In this document: positions 1 through 6,208 of the stretch, one piece after another
How positions within the stretch are numbered: position 1 is the stretch's first letter
Layout: each line of letters opens with the position of its first letter
The notes under the pieces: generated by a model
The model's database searches: none
The model's input: the letters and a program-made list of their open reading frames with translations, nothing else
What the model was told of the DNA's origin: nothing
Position numbers and translations under genes: made by a program
Source: a virus
Virus record (IMG/VR): IMGVR_UViG_3300003322_000095
Location: 1 to 43,160 of that record
Direction: 5' to 3' (one strand)
DNA length: 43,160 bases

Positions 1-23
1 CCGCCGATACCGGCGAGTGGCGG
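1..23. repeat. Terminal direct repeat, left copy
   Basis: Bases 1-23 are identical to bases 43138-43160. The helicase frame reads through the joined repeat without a shift. This is best explained as the overlap left when a circular or circularly permuted genome is assembled, not as a packaged terminal repeat, because it lies inside a gene. Confidence 0.9.
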
Positions 24-782
24 TTGAAAGGCCATGCCGTGCGCCCGTTCTGGGACTGGGTGGCGAGCTGGTCGCGCTGCGTGTCGCGGCCGTCCGACCT
101 GGGATTTTCGGATGACGGTTTCGACCTGCCGCCGCTGACCATCGAGCGCCACGCCGTGGACTTCGACGGGGACTGCGACGCCAGCGGCCAGCTGTTTCAC
201 TCGCCCGAGCTGTCGGCCACCGGCATTCACAAGGAAAAGCGCAATAGTGCCGCCGTGCGCTGTGATCGCGTCGCCGAACTAGTTGCCAGCAGCCCCGAGC
301 AATGGCTGATCTGGGTCGATACCGACTACGAGGCCGATTTGCTCAAGGCACGCATCCCAGAGGCCGTCGAGGTGCGCGGCTCCGACCGCGCCGAGGACAA
401 GGAGTCCAGGCTGCTCGGCTTCGCCGATGGCTCGGTGCGCATCCTGATCACCAAACCGTCCGTGGCCGGCATGGGCATGAACTGGCAGCAGTGTCACCAG
501 ATGGCGTTCGTAGGCCTGTCCTACAGCTACGAGCAGTTCTATCAGGCGGTGCGGCGGTGCTGGCGCTTCGGCCAGAAACACCCCGTCACTGCGCACATGG
601 TGATGACCCATGCCGAGGCGGCGATCTGGTCCAAGGTCTCGGCCAAGGCCGACAAGCACGACGACATGAAACGCGAGATGCGCGAGGCGATGCAGCGCAA
701 CGCCGGCATACTCGTGCCGCAACGAAACATCTACACCCCACAACAAACCGCCAATTTCCCTTCCTGGCTCCGGAGCGCCTAA
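1..782 (+). CDS. SNF2/DEAD-box helicase, C-terminal part (continues from 42549-43160)
   Basis: This is the C-terminal helicase lobe of a superfamily 2 (SNF2-like) ATPase. The reading frame is already open at base 3 and runs to TAA at 780-782. Joined to the right-edge fragment across the shared 23 bases it gives one 456-residue protein. The visible motif VI-type sequence AVRRCWRFGQ (about bases 546-575) supplies the arginine finger, and a V-level motif VAGMGMNWQ lies upstream. The family uses ATP hydrolysis to move on or remodel DNA; in phages it usually lies among early replication genes, as here. The stop is followed by one base and then the methyltransferase ATG. Partial only because of the contig break; the family call is firm, the exact role is inference. 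Confidence 0.88.
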   Translation, partial: ADTGEWRLKGHAVRPFWDWVASWSRCVSRPSDLGFSDDGFDLPPLTIERHAVDFDGDCDASGQLFHSPELSATGIHKEKRNSAAVRCDRVAELVASSPEQWLIWVDTDYEADLLKARIPEAVEVRGSDRAEDKESRLLGFADGSVRILITKPSVAGMGMNWQQCHQMAFVGLSYSYEQFYQAVRRCWRFGQKHPVTAHMVMTHAEAAIWSKVSAKADKHDDMKREMREAMQRNAGILVPQRNIYTPQQTANFPSWLRSA

Positions 783-1658
783 ATGATCATCGACCAACAC
801 CACGGCCAGCATTTCAGCCTGTACAACGCCGACTGCGTGGAATTTGCCGCGGCGGCACCGTCCGACAGCATCGACTTTTCGATCTACTCGCCGCCGTTCA
901 GCAACCTGTTCGTCTACTCGGACAGCGACCGCGACATGGGCAACAGCGCCAATGACGAGGAGTTCTTCGCGCACTACACCTACCTGCTGCGCGAGCTGTA
1001 CCGCATGCACAAGCCGGGCACCATCAGCGCGGTGCACGTCAGCGACATCCCGTTGACCAAGTGGAAAGACGGCAAGATCGGCATCAAGGATTTCAGCGGC
1101 ATGACCATCCGCGCCCATGAGGAGGCCGGTTTCGTGCTGCACAGCCGCATCACCATCTGGAAGTGCCCAGTGGTCGAGATGACGCGCACCAAAGCACATG
1201 GCCTGCTGCACAAGACGCTGCTGAAAGACAGCAGCCGCAGCCGACAGGGCATGCCGGACTACCTGCTGATCTTCCGCAAGGAGGGCGAGAAGGAGCGACC
1301 GTGCAGCCACACTGCCGCCGACTTCCCGGTCGATCTGTGGCAGAAGTGGGCCAGCCCGGTGTGGATGGATATCCAGCAGACCAACACGCTGAACGTCAAG
1401 GCGGCGCGCGAGAACGCCGACGAGAAGCACGTCTGCCCGTTGCAGCTCGATCTGATCGAGCGCGCCCTGATCATGTGGTCGGCCCCGGGGGATGTGGTGT
1501 ACAGCCCGTTCACCGGCATCGGCAGCGAGGGCTACATGACGCTCAAGGTCGGTCAGGGACGGCGCTTCCTCGGCACCGAACTGAAGCCAGCGTATTTCCG
1601 CCAGGCGGTGGGCTACCTGACGGCGGCCGAGCAGACCGGGCAAGACCTGTTTGCATAA
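783..1658 (+). CDS. DNA methyltransferase, beta-class (N4-cytosine or N6-adenine)
   Basis: 291-residue S-adenosylmethionine-dependent DNA methyltransferase. The catalytic motif IV is SPPF at residues 36-39, and the SAM-binding motif I (SPFTGIGSEGY) lies near residues 241-251. Motif IV before motif I is the beta-class order. SPPF/SPPY enzymes are usually N4-cytosine or N6-adenine methylases; the sequence alone does not settle which base or which recognition site. It directly follows the helicase and ends the rightward early unit, with a terminator hairpin 11 bases after the stop. A likely job is protection of phage DNA from host restriction (inference). Confidence 0.85.
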   Translation: MIIDQHHGQHFSLYNADCVEFAAAAPSDSIDFSIYSPPFSNLFVYSDSDRDMGNSANDEEFFAHYTYLLRELYRMHKPGTISAVHVSDIPLTKWKDGKIGIKDFSGMTIRAHEEAGFVLHSRITIWKCPVVEMTRTKAHGLLHKTLLKDSSRSRQGMPDYLLIFRKEGEKERPCSHTAADFPVDLWQKWASPVWMDIQQTNTLNVKAARENADEKHVCPLQLDLIERALIMWSAPGDVVYSPFTGIGSEGYMTLKVGQGRRFLGTELKPAYFRQAVGYLTAAEQTGQDLFA

Positions 1659-1668
1659 TTTTCACGAC

Positions 1669-1710
1669 ACCATCAACTTGCACAACTATTTATATAAGTT
1701 GATGGTTTTT
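1669..1710 (+). terminator. Intrinsic terminator after the methyltransferase
   Basis: An 11-bp perfect inverted repeat (ACCATCAACTT at 1669-1679, AAGTTGATGGT at 1696-1706) with a 16-base AT-rich loop is followed by a T run to 1710. It closes the rightward early transcript and insulates the next promoter. Confidence 0.8.
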
Positions 1711-1726
1711 CGATAAAATAAATGTT

Positions 1727-1759
1727 TTGCATCTTTAACGCGATCAACATAAAATGTTG
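1727..1759 (+). promoter_or_regulatory. Sigma70-type promoter with operator over the -10
   Basis: TTGCAT (1727-1732), a 17-base spacer and TAAAAT (1750-1755) make a near-consensus promoter for the gene at 1779. A perfect 15-bp palindrome, CAACAT-AAA-ATGTTG (1745-1759), covers the -10, so a repressor bound there would block RNA polymerase. The architecture (palindrome around a central AAA) resembles the operator at 41765-41781. Confidence 0.7.
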
Positions 1760-1778
1760 CCACAAAGGAGGTGTGGCA

Positions 1779-1940
1779 ATGCCAATTAAGGACGCCGCGA
1801 AGCTGATCGGAGTTTCGCACCAATACGCATGGAGCATGGTCAAGCAGGGTCGCATCAAGGCCACGAAATTTGGCCCGATGTGGATAGCGGACAAGGCATC
1901 CGTGATGCAGTTCAAGGCGCAGCGTGATGCCGCTGCATAG
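1779..1940 (+). CDS. Small helix-turn-helix DNA-binding protein (excisionase/MerR-like fold)
   Basis: 53 residues. The sequence begins with an HTH_17-like helix pair (KDAAKLIGVSHQYAWSMVKQ) and then a short wing with KATKFGPMWIA, the pattern of excisionase-like or phage regulatory proteins. The ATG at 1779 has a near-perfect ribosome-binding site AAGGAGGTG at 1765-1773; earlier in-frame starts would lie upstream of the promoter's start point. It is first in its transcript, immediately under an operator palindrome, so autoregulation is plausible. No integrase is present, so a true excisionase role is unlikely. Confidence 0.75.
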   Translation: MPIKDAAKLIGVSHQYAWSMVKQGRIKATKFGPMWIADKASVMQFKAQRDAAA

Positions 1941-1942
1941 AC

Positions 1943-1985
1943 AAAAAAATCCCCGCGTCGTAGCCGTTCCAGCGGCTCAGCGGGG
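1943..1985 (-). terminator. Hairpin with T tract on the minus strand
   Basis: CCCCGC (1951-1956) pairs with GCGGGG (1980-1985), and inside it AGCCG (1962-1966) pairs with CGGCT (1973-1977). The run of seven A at 1943-1949 reads as a U tract only for leftward transcription, so the hairpin is an intrinsic terminator on the minus strand. No leftward gene lies nearby, so it would stop antisense RNA. For rightward RNA it is a hairpin without a U tract. Confidence 0.6.
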
Positions 1986-2005
1986 TTGATAGAGGTAAAC
2001 CCATT

Positions 2006-2197
2006 ATGCTGAACATTCCGCAGCGCATCAAGGACTTTTTCCTTGAATTGCGCATCGCCCTGGCGCGCTGGGACATACTGCTGTCCGCCGACGCCGAGGA
2101 GACCCGTCGCCACTACCTGCGCATGGCGCGACTGATCCGCCGGCGCAGCCCGGCGCAGATCGCCCGGATGGCGAAAAAGCGGGGGACATATGAATGA
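2006..2197 (+). CDS. Small basic hypothetical protein
   Basis: 63 residues, rich in Arg and predicted helical (RHYLRMARLIRRRSPAQIAR). The start has a ribosome-binding site AGAGGT about 9 bases upstream. Its last codons overlap both starts of the methyltransferase pair (2190 and 2194), so translation is probably coupled. No recognised family; it may bind nucleic acid because of its charge, which is inference. Confidence 0.6.
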   Translation: MLNIPQRIKDFFLELRIALARWDILLSADAEETRRHYLRMARLIRRRSPAQIARMAKKRGTYE

Positions 2198-2897
2198 GCT
2201 GGCACTTTTCGCTGGTGCTGGTGGAGGAATACTCGCTGGCAAGCTTCTGGGGTGGCGAACCGTGTGCGCAGTGGAAATCAACTCCTACTGCGCAAGACGA
2301 CTTATGCAGCGCCAAAATGAGGGGCACCTTTCACCGTTCCCCATTTGGGATGATGTATGTACCTTCGACGGACACCCATGGCAAGGGATTGTTGATGTGG
2401 TATCGGGGGGATTTCCCTGCACCGACATCAGCCCTGCCGGAAAGAAAGCTGGAATCGACGGAGACGAAAGCCGGCTCTGGGTGGAAATGGCGAGAATCAT
2501 TCGTGAAGTACGACCTAGATACGCGTTCGTGGAGAACTCGTCAATGCTCACTCATCGGGGACTCGAACGTGTTCTCGGAGACCTGGCCGCGATGGGGTTC
2601 CATGCACGATGGGGAGTGCTTGGATCTGGCGACATTGGCGCCGAGCACTGCCGTGATCGCGCCTGGATCCTGGCCGACGCCATGCCACGGGAGTTCCCGA
2701 TGGGGTGGGACATTTCAAGAGGTCGGTGGAAGCAAGAACAAGTTGCGCGGAACGCCCATAGGCAAGTTGTATGTGAACCCGGATTTCTGGGAAAGCCTCA
2801 TGGGATGGCCGATCGGATGGACCGGAATCGCGCCATTGGCAACGGGCAAGATCCTCGAGTGGCAGCAACAGCATTCTCCATACTCTCCAGAAACTGA
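2190..2897 (+). CDS. dcm-like: C5-cytosine DNA methyltransferase
   Basis: 235 residues, compact for the family, with all main motifs. SAM-binding motif I is FAGAGGGILAGKLLG near residues 7-21. Catalytic motif IV is GGFPCTDIS (the Cys is the nucleophile), motif VI is FVENSSML, motif VIII is CRDRAW, and motif X is AIGNGQ near the end. It flips and methylates cytosine at C5 in a short target, probably to avoid host restriction. The short target-recognition region fits phage solo methylases. A second, fully open frame (2194-2910) covers the whole gene, and base composition here is less GC-biased at third positions than in neighbours, as expected when two frames are constrained. The start codon is close to the GGGGG site (4 bases). 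Confidence 0.88.
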   Translation: MNELALFAGAGGGILAGKLLGWRTVCAVEINSYCARRLMQRQNEGHLSPFPIWDDVCTFDGHPWQGIVDVVSGGFPCTDISPAGKKAGIDGDESRLWVEMARIIREVRPRYAFVENSSMLTHRGLERVLGDLAAMGFHARWGVLGSGDIGAEHCRDRAWILADAMPREFPMGWDISRGRWKQEQVARNAHRQVVCEPGFLGKPHGMADRMDRNRAIGNGQDPRVAATAFSILSRN

Positions 2898-2910
2898 GGA
2901 TGCCGCATGA
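2194..2910 (+). CDS. Overprinted protein in the +1 frame of the cytosine methyltransferase
   Basis: 238 residues read in a different frame over the entire methyltransferase gene and 13 bases beyond it. It begins MSWHFSLVLVEEYS, has SWRTRQCSL and TWPRWGSM in the middle and ends with LMGWPIGWT and a QQQH stretch. From memory, phage proteins with this start and a late WPIGWT motif are annotated repeatedly as hypothetical or methylase-like; I cannot check this here. Support in the sequence: an ATG 8 bases after GGGGG (better spaced than the methylase start), 716 bases with no stop, and a stop that overlaps the next small ORF as ATGA. The function is unknown. The alternative is a chance open frame in GC-rich DNA, made less likely by its length and the linked ATGA. 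Confidence 0.6.
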   Translation: MSWHFSLVLVEEYSLASFWGGEPCAQWKSTPTAQDDLCSAKMRGTFHRSPFGMMYVPSTDTHGKGLLMWYRGDFPAPTSALPERKLESTETKAGSGWKWRESFVKYDLDTRSWRTRQCSLIGDSNVFSETWPRWGSMHDGECLDLATLAPSTAVIAPGSWPTPCHGSSRWGGTFQEVGGSKNKLRGTPIGKLYVNPDFWESLMGWPIGWTGIAPLATGKILEWQQQHSPYSPETEDAA

Positions 2911-2969
2911 ACCGTGAACAACGCCGCGCCTTGAAGAAGGCCCAGTATGCCTATGTGGGGAGCGTGTGA
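2907..2969 (+). CDS. 20-residue basic peptide
   Basis: A tiny ORF (MNREQRRALKKAQYAYVGSV) whose ATG overlaps the stop of the overprinted frame (ATGA at 2907-2910). It ends one base before the ATG of the replication gene, and the GGGGAG inside its end serves that gene. Short Arg/Lys-rich peptides starting MNREQRR are, as I recall, common in phage genomes. Could be a real peptide or just a coupling device. Confidence 0.45.
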   Translation: MNREQRRALKKAQYAYVGSV

Positions 2970-2970
2970 T

Positions 2971-3885
2971 ATGGCACGTATCCGCACTATCAAGCCAGAG
3001 TTCTGGACTTCAGAGCAGGTCATGGAGGTCTCTCCGATTGCTCGCCTGCTATTCATTGGCATGTGGAATTTTTGCGATGACAAGGGCGTGATTCCTGCCA
3101 GCTTCAAGACACTGAAAGCCCAGATATTCCCTTCTGACGACATCCTATCCAAGGACATTGAGCCGCTTATTGGCGAACTACTGGCGCAAGAACTTCTTGG
3201 TCAGTTTGAAGCTGATGGCCGCACTTGGTGGTTTGTTACGGGTTGGCATCACCAACTGATCAATCGTCCATCCAAGTCCCGCTACCCTTCGCCTCCGTGC
3301 CAGATCGCACCGCTACCCGAAGCCGCCGGACAGGACGATTCAGTGAATGATGTCGCAGAAACACATCAAGTCTCACCGCAAGCCAACAGCAAAAAAGACA
3401 TCAAATCACTGAAAGATCACGGAGAACTCACGGAGCACTCACTGAGCACTCACGGAGAACTCATTGACGGAAGGGAAGGGAAGGGAAAGGAAGGTACAAC
3501 TACCTCACTGCGTTCGGTAGTTGAGAGAGAGGCGCGCACGCCCGATCCTGCCGCGCTTACCTCGTGCCCTGCCTGCTTCACCGCCACCGTCGCCCATCGC
3601 GGCCTGGCGTCGAATCTGCAACTCGACCTAGCGAACGAGATTGGCATGTTCCTGGCGAACGCCCGCAGCAAGGGCCGCATGTCCGCCGACTGGAACGCCG
3701 AGTTCGAGATGTGGCTGCGCCGATCCCGCAACTTCGGCAACGGCAAGGACCAGCAGTCCAGTGCCGCCGGCAAGAACGCCGGAAACTCCCGCGATGACGG
3801 ACGACGTGCCGCAGCCAACACGCTGGGCGTCGGTTCTCAGTACCTGACCCCGGAGGAATTCGACCATGAGCAACTCACCCGCTAG
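2971..3885 (+). CDS. Phage replication initiator (lambda O-like organisation)
   Basis: 304 residues. The N-terminal part (MARIRTIKPEFWTSEQVM, then RLLFIGMWNFCDDKG) is the winged-helix-type start seen in phage replication proteins that bind the origin. A low-complexity linker follows at residues about 130-190. The C-terminal part (LANEIGMFLANARSKGR, EFEMWLRRSR) resembles DnaT/primosome-type helical domains. The linker DNA carries tandem 11-bp repeats (see 3407-3523), as the lambda O gene carries lambda's origin. The start at ATG 2971 has GGGGAG 8 bases upstream. The next gene, P-like, overlaps its end. The general replication call is good; direct homology to lambda O is not claimed. Confidence 0.7.
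   Translation: MARIRTIKPEFWTSEQVMEVSPIARLLFIGMWNFCDDKGVIPASFKTLKAQIFPSDDILSKDIEPLIGELLAQELLGQFEADGRTWWFVTGWHHQLINRPSKSRYPSPPCQIAPLPEAAGQDDSVNDVAETHQVSPQANSKKDIKSLKDHGELTEHSLSTHGELIDGREGKGKEGTTTSLRSVVEREARTPDPAALTSCPACFTATVAHRGLASNLQLDLANEIGMFLANARSKGRMSADWNAEFEMWLRRSRNFGNGKDQQSSAAGKNAGNSRDDGRRAAANTLGVGSQYLTPEEFDHEQLTR
3407..3523 (+). repeat. Iteron array and hairpin: candidate replication origin
   Basis: Four tandem 11-bp units with consensus CACGGAGMACT lie at 3418-3428, 3429-3439, 3440-3450 and 3451-3461. Degenerate units flank them at 3407-3417 and 3462-3472. Upstream is an A-rich stretch (3384-3417), downstream a purine tract (3469-3494) and an 8-bp perfect inverted repeat, CAACTACC (3497-3504) with GGTAGTTG (3516-3523). 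The array is inside the initiator gene, in the codons of the linker. Repeat length is close to one helical turn, so bound proteins would sit on one face. Origin function is inferred from this architecture and from lambda. Confidence 0.65.
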
Positions 3886-4447
3886 CCTCGCCACCGTGGC
3901 GATGATCTTTCGCTCCCTGCGCGGCCGCTTCGGCACGGCGTTCGTGGACCGCTACCGCTCCGGCTCGGTGGTGCCCGATGGTCAGCCCAACGCCGGCAAG
4001 GACACTGGGCTGCTGGAGGCCATGGCGGTGTGGGCGCACGAACTGCGAGGCCTGTCCGCCGCAGAAATCCAGCGCGGCGTAGAGGCGAAGTTCAAGTTCC
4101 CGCCGAGCTGCGACGAGTTCGTGCAGGCTTGCTGCCGGGACGTCGATTACGCCGCCCTGCACAACGAGCAGTTCAAGGCCTTGCCTGCCCCCACCCTGAC
4201 CCGCGAGGAAGCGGCACAACGCATGGCTCAGGTGCAGGGTGCGGCACGCAGTGCACGCTTCCCGATCGACAATCGGCTGCGCCTGGACTGGGCCTATGCC
4301 ATCGCCGAGGAGACGGCACGCGGGGTGTACCACGGCGGAATCTGGCTCAAACGCATCGCCGCCTTGGCGATCGAGAGCTCACGCAAACCGGTGCCGGAGT
4401 CGCTGCGTGCTTTTCTGCCGAAATCCACGGTGGAGGCCGAGGCATGA
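3866..4447 (+). CDS. Replication protein P-like helicase loader
   Basis: 193 residues. Residues about 50-85 (LEAMAVWAHELRGLSAAEIQ, then FPPSCDEFVQAC) match the pattern of lambda P-type and related phage proteins that bring the host DnaB helicase to the origin. Its position after the initiator, overlapping its end by 20 bases, is the classic O-P order. A good ribosome-binding site (GGAGG, 9 bases from ATG) decides the start. No ATPase motif is visible, which fits P-type rather than DnaC-type loaders. Confidence 0.65.
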   Translation: MSNSPASLATVAMIFRSLRGRFGTAFVDRYRSGSVVPDGQPNAGKDTGLLEAMAVWAHELRGLSAAEIQRGVEAKFKFPPSCDEFVQACCRDVDYAALHNEQFKALPAPTLTREEAAQRMAQVQGAARSARFPIDNRLRLDWAYAIAEETARGVYHGGIWLKRIAALAIESSRKPVPESLRAFLPKSTVEAEA

Positions 4448-4593
4448 AACCCCACATCACCAAAACCGCCGACGGCTATGCCTGCACCGGCAGGGGCTAC
4501 CGGATCAGCAGCGTCACCGCCTCCGGTGCCTACATCGCCTGGGTGCGCTACGTCAGCCTGCGGATCATTTGCAAACTGGAGGTGGCGGCATGA
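4444..4593 (+). CDS. Small hypothetical protein (49 aa)
   Basis: Starts in an ATGA overlap with the P-like gene and ends in another ATGA overlap with the next gene. The short sequence has alternating polar and aromatic residues (GYACTGRGYRISS) that would fit a small beta fold. No family recognised. The two overlaps are the main support for it being real. Confidence 0.6.
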   Translation: MKPHITKTADGYACTGRGYRISSVTASGAYIAWVRYVSLRIICKLEVAA

Positions 4594-4769
4594 GCCGCTT
4601 TCCTCATAAACGGCCTGTGGCGCGATCAAATGGCGAAGTGGTACCGATGCTAGTCGGAAAGCCAGATCGTTGCGCCATGAGTCTAGGACGACCTGGAAGC
4701 GGCATTGGCGTGACGGGTCGAGAGTGTGATTTGCAGATTCATGGCTATCAGGAGGCAGACAGGGCATGA
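4590..4769 (+). CDS. Small hypothetical protein (59 aa)
   Basis: Begins in an ATGA overlap with the gene before and ends in an ATGA overlap with the gene after. The protein is basic at its N-terminus (MSRFPHKRPVARSNG) and has no recognised domain. Confidence 0.5.
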   Translation: MSRFPHKRPVARSNGEVVPMLVGKPDRCAMSLGRPGSGIGVTGRECDLQIHGYQEADRA

Positions 4770-4957
4770 TCACCATCGAACTGAGCGCCAAGGCCCTGGC
4801 CGTCTGCGAAACGCATTACACGACGCCCGGCAAGGGCAACGGCTGCGGCAAATGCCCGATCCAGCGCGAGTGCATCACGCAGCGACCGGTGCGCTCCATG
4901 GTCGAGCTGGAAGTGTGGCGGGCACGGGTCAACGAAGCGGCGGAGAAGGCGACATAA
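4766..4957 (+). CDS. Small cysteine-rich protein
   Basis: 63 residues with four cysteines, one early (AVCETHY) and three clustered as CGKCPIQREC, a pattern able to bind zinc or an iron-sulfur cluster. It starts in an ATGA overlap and stops two bases before the PAPS-reductase-like gene, so the two may act together, but this is inference. No named family. Confidence 0.6.
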   Translation: MITIELSAKALAVCETHYTTPGKGNGCGKCPIQRECITQRPVRSMVELEVWRARVNEAAEKAT

Positions 4958-4959
4958 AT

Positions 4960-5742
4960 ATGATTACTAAAAACAATAGGATTGTTGCGCAATTTTCATG
5001 CGGAGCGGCATCTGCTGTGGCGACAAAACTCGCTCTTTCTCAGTACGGTGACCGAGTCGTAATTCTCAATGCCTTCGTTGAGGAGGAGCACGAAGACAAC
5101 AGACGATTTGCCACTGACTGCGAAAAATGGTTCGGGCGCGAAATCATCATGTTGCGCGATGCAAAATATGATGCTAGCGCTATCAAGGTATTCGAGACGG
5201 TTGGTTATATCAAAGGGCCGAAAGGCGCGGCCTGCACTTCACGGATCAAGCGCGGACTGCTTCGGGAGTTCGAGCAGCCTGGCGATGTGCTGGTGCTTGG
5301 ATATACCGCCGAGGAGCAATGGCGGCTCGACGACTGGATCGAAGATTGGCCTGATCGACCAATCATTGCACCGCTCATTGATCGCGGACTGACAAAAGAG
5401 GATTGCAAGGCAATGGTGATCCGAGCAGGCATTGAGTTGCCAGCTATGTATCGACTTGGCTATGACAACGCCAACTGCATTGGCTGCGTGAAAGGTGGGC
5501 TCGGGTACTTCCGTGCAATTCGTGAAGATTTCCCTGCTCAGTTCGAGCGCTTGGCACAGGCCGAAGACAAGGTGGCTCAGCTTCATGGGGATAATGCATA
5601 CATTCTTCGCCATAGGTCAGGGCCGTTGAAAGGGCAACGTTTCCCGCTTCGGCAGTTGCCAGTTGGCCCGGCCCATCGCGGAGAGCCGCTGCCGTCATGT
5701 GGACTTTTCTGTGAAATGGCAGAGCAGGAGTATGCCGGATGA
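4960..5742 (+). CDS. PAPS-reductase/ATP pyrophosphatase-like (PP-loop) protein
   Basis: 260 residues. The N-terminal AQFSCGAASAVATKLAL is a variant PP-loop (usual SGGxDS), the signature of the N-type ATP pyrophosphatases that include PAPS reductase, DndC and thiolation enzymes. A CIGCVKGGLGYF motif lies at about residues 171-182 and another Cys pair (CGLFC) near the end; the first is typical of the phage branch of this family. Such enzymes adenylate or reduce substrates in sulfur transfer; the phage substrate is unknown (nucleotide, tRNA or DNA modification are options). Base composition is visibly AT-richer than the neighbours, suggesting separate acquisition. Confidence 0.75.
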   Translation: MITKNNRIVAQFSCGAASAVATKLALSQYGDRVVILNAFVEEEHEDNRRFATDCEKWFGREIIMLRDAKYDASAIKVFETVGYIKGPKGAACTSRIKRGLLREFEQPGDVLVLGYTAEEQWRLDDWIEDWPDRPIIAPLIDRGLTKEDCKAMVIRAGIELPAMYRLGYDNANCIGCVKGGLGYFRAIREDFPAQFERLAQAEDKVAQLHGDNAYILRHRSGPLKGQRFPLRQLPVGPAHRGEPLPSCGLFCEMAEQEYAG

Positions 5743-5951
5743 CCACAACCTGCGAAGCCTGCGCCCACCGCGAGCGCGGGCTGTACCTCGCTGGCTGCGC
5801 GACCTGTCAGGCGCGTCACCTGGCACGGCTGATGAAGCGCGACCGGCAGGCGGCGTACCAGCGTGCAGCTGAGCTCGGCGAGGACGTCGAGGCGCTGAAA
5901 CGGCGGGTGCGGGTGGAGTGGGAATTGGACCATAAGGGGGAAGCGAAATGA
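5739..5951 (+). CDS. Small zinc-finger-like protein
   Basis: 70 residues. Two CxxC pairs (CEAC at residues 5-8 and CATC at 20-23) with about 11 residues between them suggest a zinc ribbon, followed by an Arg-rich helix. Starts and ends in ATGA overlaps. It may bind nucleic acid; no family name can be given. Confidence 0.6.
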   Translation: MTTTCEACAHRERGLYLAGCATCQARHLARLMKRDRQAAYQRAAELGEDVEALKRRVRVEWELDHKGEAK

Positions 5952-6208
5952 CGAGAGATGACGTGATCCGCATGGCGCGGCAGGCCGGTTTCACAATCGG
6001 CCCGCACTGTAGTCGCACGAGTGGCGATAATGCGTTGATCGATATGTTAATGCACTTGGCAAAGATGGTAGCAGCAGCCGAGCGCGAAGCATGCTGCGGT
6101 TGTGAGGTTGTGAATTCTGCCAGAATCCTTGGCTCTGATTATCCACACATCGTAGTTGAAAAATATCAAAGAGCCATCCGCGCCAGAGGCGAGAGGGATG
6201 ATGTATGA
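5948..6208 (+). CDS. Hypothetical protein (86 aa)
   Basis: ATGA overlaps on both sides place it in the same translation chain as its neighbours. It contains a helical AAEREACCGCEVV segment and a likely helix-turn start (TRDDVIRMARQAGF), a pattern often seen in small phage early proteins of unknown role. Confidence 0.55.
   Translation: MTRDDVIRMARQAGFTIGPHCSRTSGDNALIDMLMHLAKMVAAAEREACCGCEVVNSARILGSDYPHIVVEKYQRAIRARGERDDV

Noticed and set aside
279-1643. 454-codon open frame on the minus strand opposite helicase and methyltransferase
   Set aside because: It is the mirror of two genes with clear motifs, has His/Val/Leu/Arg-rich shadow composition and no ribosome-binding site. Long antisense frames are expected in GC-rich DNA.
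1779-1940. Excisionase paired with an integrase
   Set aside because: The HTH type fits an excisionase, but no integrase or recognisable attachment site exists in the window, so it is described only as an HTH regulator.
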